From assembly GCF_902497855.1 (NCBI RefSeq), contig NZ_CABVHU010000001.1:442595-506594 (forward strand): a stretch of 64,000 nucleotides of DNA. The letters run 5' to 3'. The position numbers and the translations under genes were made by a program. Origin of the DNA: Pseudomonas fluorescens. GTDB lineage: Bacteria; Pseudomonadota; Gammaproteobacteria; Pseudomonadales; Pseudomonadaceae. The notes beneath the pieces are model-generated. The model saw only the letters and a list, made by a program, of their open reading frames with translations, was not told where the DNA came from and searched no databases. Shown here piece by piece: positions 60,460 to 64,000 of the stretch; within the stretch, counting starts at the first letter, position 1, and each line of letters begins with the position of its first letter.

Positions 60460-60900
60460 TCACAACGCCATCGGCGGCAGCCGCCGCTTGACCGGGGTCT
60501 TCTTGACGATCGCAGTATTGGTTTCGGCGTGGCTATTGAGACGGTCGAGGAGGGTGTCGAGCTGCTCCATCGAGCGCACATGCAGGCGAGCAATAAAACA
60601 GTCGTCCCCAGTAACCTTGTCGCACTCGGTGAACTCAGGGATCGCCTGGATCTGCCGCTCCACCTCCTGCAACTGCCCCGGCAGCGGGCGAATGCGGACG
60701 ATAGCCTGCAGCTGATAGCCGAAGCATCGTGGATCGATCTCCACCGTATAGCCCTTGAGCACACCCCGCTCCTCAAGGCGGCGCAGACGCTCGGCGACAC
60801 TGGGCGAGGACAGCCCGCTGATGTTCGCCAGGGCCTTGAGCGAGCGCCGCGAGTCCTCCATCAAGGCCGAGATCAGCACCTGGTCGATGTCATCGGTCAT
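60460..60900 (-). CDS. Lrp/AsnC-family transcriptional regulator
   Basis: Protein of 146 aa. The N-terminal HTH is DDIDQVLISALMEDSRRSLKALANISGLSSPSVAERLRRLEERGVLKGY, and the C-terminal RAM ligand domain has IRPLPGQLQEVERQIQAIPEFTECDKVTGDDCFIARL. It forms octamers or tetramers that sense amino acids in this family. ATG at 60900. It is divergent from the DMT exporter gene 133 bp away, which is its probable target. Confidence 0.9.
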   Translation of the reverse strand: MTDDIDQVLISALMEDSRRSLKALANISGLSSPSVAERLRRLEERGVLKGYTVEIDPRCFGYQLQAIVRIRPLPGQLQEVERQIQAIPEFTECDKVTGDDCFIARLHVRSMEQLDTLLDRLNSHAETNTAIVKKTPVKRRLPPMAL

Positions 60901-61033
60901 GGCGAAATCCTCGATTAGGCAATTCATCGGACCCGCCTTGATAAAAAAGGCAGAAACCGAGTTTAGCCTGATTTTTGCGCTGGAGAAGCCCCCCGGCGAA
61001 TGGGCATACTTTGGGCTCAAACACAGGAGTCTG

Positions 61034-61930
61034 ATGATGGACAAGACTATACGTCGCGGCTCATTCGAAATGACCGCCGCCATGCTGATTTCCGGGACCA
61101 TCGGCTGGTTCGTGCTGGTGTCCGGGCAACCGGTGCTGGACGTGGTGTTCTGGCGCTGCGTGTTCGGCGCCGGTACCTTGCTGCTGATTTGCGCGGCATT
61201 CGGCTTCCTGCGCCCCGGCATCCTGACCCGCACCACCTTCTTGCTGGCCGTGTTCAGCGGCGTGGCGATTGTCGGCAACTGGGTATTGCTGTTCGCGTCT
61301 TACTCCCGCGCCTCGATTGCCATCGGTACCGCGGTGTACAACGTTCAGCCGTTCATGCTGGTGGGGTTGGCGGCGTTATTCCTCAACGAGAAAATCACCC
61401 TGCAGAAGCTGTTCTGGCTGGGCATCTCGTTTTTGGGGATGCTGGCCATTGTCAGCGCCCATGGCGACCAGGGTGGAAGCGGCAACGATTACCTGATGGG
61501 CATCGCCCTGGCGCTGGGGGCTGCGTTCCTTTATGCGATTGCGGCGCTGATCATCAAGCGCCTGACCGGTACGCCGCCGCATCTGATCGCGCTGATCCAG
61601 GTCAGCACCGGCGTGCTGCTGCTCGCGCCGTTCGCGCACTTCTCGGCGCTGCCGCAAGCACCGAGCGCCTGGGCCAGCCTGGTGACCCTGGGTATCGTCC
61701 ACACCGGCGTGATGTACGTGCTGCTGTACGGCGCCATTCAGAAACTGCCGACGGCACTGACCGGTGCGTTGTCGTTCATCTACCCGATTGCGGCGATCTT
61801 CGTCGACTGGTTTGCCTTTGGCCATCGCCTGGAGCCCCTGCAATGGCTGGGTGTCGCCGCGATTCTGCTGGCGGCTGCCGGCATGCAGCAGGGCTGGACC
61901 CTGAAATGGCGGCGCACGGTCACGCCATGA
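61034..61930 (+). CDS. EamA/DMT-family transporter
   Basis: Protein of 298 aa with ten hydrophobic segments in two EamA repeats. The first ends in YSRASIAIGTAVYNVQPFMLVGLAALFLNEKI, the second in GALSFIYPIAAIFVDWFAFGHRLEPLQWLGVAAILLAAAGM. An inner-membrane exporter of amino acids or metabolites. ATG at 61034 follows AGGAGTCTG. Divergent Lrp-type regulator suggests amino-acid export. Confidence 0.88.
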   Translation: MMDKTIRRGSFEMTAAMLISGTIGWFVLVSGQPVLDVVFWRCVFGAGTLLLICAAFGFLRPGILTRTTFLLAVFSGVAIVGNWVLLFASYSRASIAIGTAVYNVQPFMLVGLAALFLNEKITLQKLFWLGISFLGMLAIVSAHGDQGGSGNDYLMGIALALGAAFLYAIAALIIKRLTGTPPHLIALIQVSTGVLLLAPFAHFSALPQAPSAWASLVTLGIVHTGVMYVLLYGAIQKLPTALTGALSFIYPIAAIFVDWFAFGHRLEPLQWLGVAAILLAAAGMQQGWTLKWRRTVTP

Positions 61931-61937
61931 ACCGGCG

Positions 61938-62969
61938 TCAGATGTTCCAGCGCGGTGCGGTCTTGGCCAGGCGCTGGCGCATCTGGCCGATGTTGGCGGC
62001 CAACTGGCGGTTCAGCAACCGGTAGCCGTCCAGGGCGTTATAGACAGGGGCATCCAGGCTGGCATCGGTCGGCAGTTCGGCGGGGCGACTGAGGCGCTGG
62101 GTGGCGCCTGATTTCAACGCCCGGGCCATGCCGATCAACTGCACCCGAACCAGCCGATGCTCGGCTTTGAGCGTCGATTGCAGATTGGCCATGGCCACGG
62201 GATCGCTGGCATCCGGCCGGGTATTGCCGAGGATCTCCAGGGTGCTGATACACAGGCGCAGATGGCGCTGGATGGCATCGAGTTCGGTCATGGAAATCTT
62301 CACTTCCTTGGACACCGACGGCATCAGCGAGCGCAGTTGCAGCATCACCGTGTTCAGGCGGCCCATGATTTTGTGATATTCGTCATCGCTGACCGACTGG
62401 CCATTGATGATGCGTGCGTGGATCGCCGCGCAGTCGCGCAAGGCATCGGCCAGGTTGTAGCGCCAGGAGTAGACCGCGTACAGCGGCAGGGCGAAGGAAA
62501 ACGCCAGGGCCAGGGCAATGCCGATCAGGATGTCGACCCCGCGCCATAAGCCGTCGGTGACTGGATTGTCGCCGTGGCCGGCGACGATGAACACGGTAAT
62601 CGCCGACAACAGTGCGGTGTAACCCCCCTTGCCGATGGCGTGGTACGAGAAGAACCCGCACACCACGGCCATCGCGAAATAGGTCAGCCATGGCATGCCG
62701 AGCCAGGCCTCTTGTGCCACCAGCGCCAGACCGACAGCGGCACCGATCAAGGTGCCGATGGCGCGCTCGGCGGACTTTTTGCCGATATTGCCGTGATGCT
62801 GCAAGCCGCCGATCACCACCAGCATCGTCACCGAGGCCCACTCACCGTGGGGCAGGTTGATCCCGGTGGTCAGCAGGATCGTGGCCAGCAACCCAAGCGA
62901 TACGCGTACCGCGTGGATCAGCCTGGCGTGGCGATAGCGCCGGTACGGGTCCAGTAACGGACGCAGCAT
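61938..62969 (-). CDS. FUSC family membrane protein
   Basis: Protein of 343 aa with several membrane helices in the first 170 residues (SLGLLATILLTTGINLPHGEWASVTMLVVIGG, ERAIGTLIGAAVGLALV) and a cytoplasmic helical C-terminus. This is the FUSC/aromatic-acid-exporter-like half-length form. It probably exports aromatic carboxylates or similar compounds. It converges with the DMT gene with 7 nt between the stops. Confidence 0.85.
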   Translation of the reverse strand: MLRPLLDPYRRYRHARLIHAVRVSLGLLATILLTTGINLPHGEWASVTMLVVIGGLQHHGNIGKKSAERAIGTLIGAAVGLALVAQEAWLGMPWLTYFAMAVVCGFFSYHAIGKGGYTALLSAITVFIVAGHGDNPVTDGLWRGVDILIGIALALAFSFALPLYAVYSWRYNLADALRDCAAIHARIINGQSVSDDEYHKIMGRLNTVMLQLRSLMPSVSKEVKISMTELDAIQRHLRLCISTLEILGNTRPDASDPVAMANLQSTLKAEHRLVRVQLIGMARALKSGATQRLSRPAELPTDASLDAPVYNALDGYRLLNRQLAANIGQMRQRLAKTAPRWNI

Positions 62970-63025
62970 CCGGCGCAGCAGTGGTGGCAGTCGGTTGGCT
63001 CTGAATGTGCTCAGGCTTGATCTCC

Positions 63026-64000
63026 TCAGAAGATGTAATCGGTGGTCAGGAAACTCGAACTGCGTCCGCTGATGATGTCGCTGATGAGTTCCTTGTTGGT
63101 TTCCTGGAATTTGGTCGCCACCAGGGTACGAATCGAAAACACCCGCAGCGCATCATGTACCGACAGCGTACCTTCGGCGGAGTTCTTGCGGCCGTTGAAC
63201 GGGTAGGTGTCCGGCCCGCGCTGGCACTGGGCGTTGAGGTTGATCCGCCCGACCTGGTTGGCGAAGGTGTCCACCAGCCGGCCCACCGCCACCGGGTTGG
63301 TGCCGAAGATGCTCAGCTGCTGGCCGAAGTCCGATTCCAGGACGTAGTCGATCACCGTGTCCAGATGCCGGTAAGGCACGATCGGCACCACCGGCCCGAA
63401 CTGTTCTTCCTGGTAGACGCGCATCTGCGGCGTCACCGGGTACAACACGGCGGGGTAGAAGAACGAGGCGCGGGCTTCACCGCCGTTGGGGTTGACCACG
63501 GCGGCGCCTTTGCTCACCGCATCGGCCACCAGCGAGTGCAGGTAATCGACCTTGCTCGCCTCCGGCAACGGCGTCAGCGCGACACCGCTGTCCCACGGCA
63601 TGCCGGGTTTGAGCGTGGCGAGTTTGGCGTTGAATTTATCGATGAAGGCCTCGACCACATCTTCGTGGACGAAGAGGATTTTCAGCGCGGTGCAGCGCTG
63701 ACCGTTGAAGGACAGGGAACCGGTGACGGCTTCGTTCACGGCGTTGTCCAGATCCACCTCAGGCAGGATGATGCCAGGGTTCTTTGCATCCAGACCCAGC
63801 GCCGCGCGCAGACGGTGCGGCCTTGGGTGCAGTTTTTTCAGGTCGCTGGCGGCCTTGTTGGTGCCGATAAACGCAAAGATGTCGATCTTGCCGCTGGCCA
63901 TCAGCGCGCTGACGGTCTCGCGGCCGCTGCCGTAGATCACGTTGATCACCCCGGCCGGGAAGCTGTCGCGGAAGGCCTCCAGCAATGGACGGATCAACAG
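63026..64000 (-). CDS. NAD(P)-dependent aldehyde dehydrogenase, C-terminal part (truncated by window edge)
   Basis: At least 324 codons of an ALDH; the N-terminus lies beyond the window. The catalytic Cys is in LSFNGQRCTALK, followed by EEQFGPVVPIVPY and NAQCQRGPDTYPFNGRKNSAEGTLS. The sequence resembles the NADP-dependent glyceraldehyde-3-phosphate dehydrogenase (GapN) group of Pseudomonas. At the usual ELGGK position it reads LGLDAKNP, with Asp in the place of the general-base Glu, a variant of this subgroup as far as I can tell. Substrate uncertain. Confidence 0.82.
   Translation of the reverse strand: MLIRPLLEAFRDSFPAGVINVIYGSGRETVSALMASGKIDIFAFIGTNKAASDLKKLHPRPHRLRAALGLDAKNPGIILPEVDLDNAVNEAVTGSLSFNGQRCTALKILFVHEDVVEAFIDKFNAKLATLKPGMPWDSGVALTPLPEASKVDYLHSLVADAVSKGAAVVNPNGGEARASFFYPAVLYPVTPQMRVYQEEQFGPVVPIVPYRHLDTVIDYVLESDFGQQLSIFGTNPVAVGRLVDTFANQVGRINLNAQCQRGPDTYPFNGRKNSAEGTLSVHDALRVFSIRTLVATKFQETNKELISDIISGRSSSFLTTDYIF

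Overview
The window is from a gamma-proteobacterium of the genus Pseudomonas, probably the P. fluorescens or P. putida side. The evidence is high GC, dense REP-type repeats, a tRNA-Ser(UGA) next to a Bax-inhibitor-1 gene, OprD- and DUF1302/DUF1329-type envelope proteins, and typical Pseudomonas core genes at the right end.

Region 1 (about 0.4-37.3 kb) is a catabolic cluster for the steroid nucleus, probably fed by bile acids or other 3-alpha/7-alpha-hydroxysteroids. It holds hydroxysteroid-type SDRs (440, 1220, 5407, 15358, 16107) and 3-ketosteroid 9-alpha-hydroxylase (KshA 36239, KshB 7823). Ring A is handled by HsaA oxygenase (6556), the extradiol dioxygenase HsaC (20441), the C-C hydrolase HsaD (14247) and the hydratase/aldolase/acetaldehyde dehydrogenase set HsaEFG (2544-5332). 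Rings C and D (HIP) are handled by FadD3-like ligase (8842), IpdA/IpdB (21342, 22233), EchA20-like (23048), IpdC (23953), an enoyl-CoA hydratase, two pairs of acyl-CoA dehydrogenases, two thiolases, MaoC and IpdF-like SDRs. A DUF1302 outer-membrane protein and a DUF1329 partner probably serve uptake. A LuxR-type regulator (33324) resembles TeiR of Comamonas. Almost every transcription unit in this cluster carries the same 18-bp element, TAGTCC-N5-GACGATG, placed 18-21 bp upstream of a -10-like hexamer. This looks like the operator of one regulon. The gaps hold unusual tandem REP arrays with a 70-71 bp period.

Region 2 (38.35-48.0 kb) is an eight-gene minus-strand operon with a divergent cysQ. 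It combines a dedicated PAPS-forming set (a CysD whose reading frame is fused to an inactive IS630-like winged-HTH protein, and CysNC), a PAPS-dependent sulfotransferase, a DUF1214 protein, an EthD-like protein, a BaiE-like NTF2-fold protein, an SRPBCC protein and an SDR. CysQ would remove the PAP by-product. It lacks the steroid motif and has its own palindrome in the divergent promoter. I regard this sulfation operon beside a steroid pathway as the best candidate for an undescribed system.

Region 3 (48.0-52.1 kb) has a lipoprotein, a DUF1445 hydro-lyase, a LysR regulator and a divergent OprD porin.

Region 4 (52.1-59.1 kb) is a decayed island or prophage in tRNA-Ser(UGA), bounded by a 110-bp direct repeat. 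It contains phage regulators, broken tail genes, AT-rich cargo, a DUF6338 membrane protein followed by three tiny paralogous proline-rich proteins spaced exactly 10 nt apart, a broken antitoxin-like gene and an intact toxin-antitoxin pair. No integrase is visible.

Region 5 (59.1-64 kb) is core chromosome: Bax-inhibitor-1 protein, a Pseudomonas repeat element, an Lrp-type regulator, a DMT exporter, a FUSC protein and a truncated aldehyde dehydrogenase.
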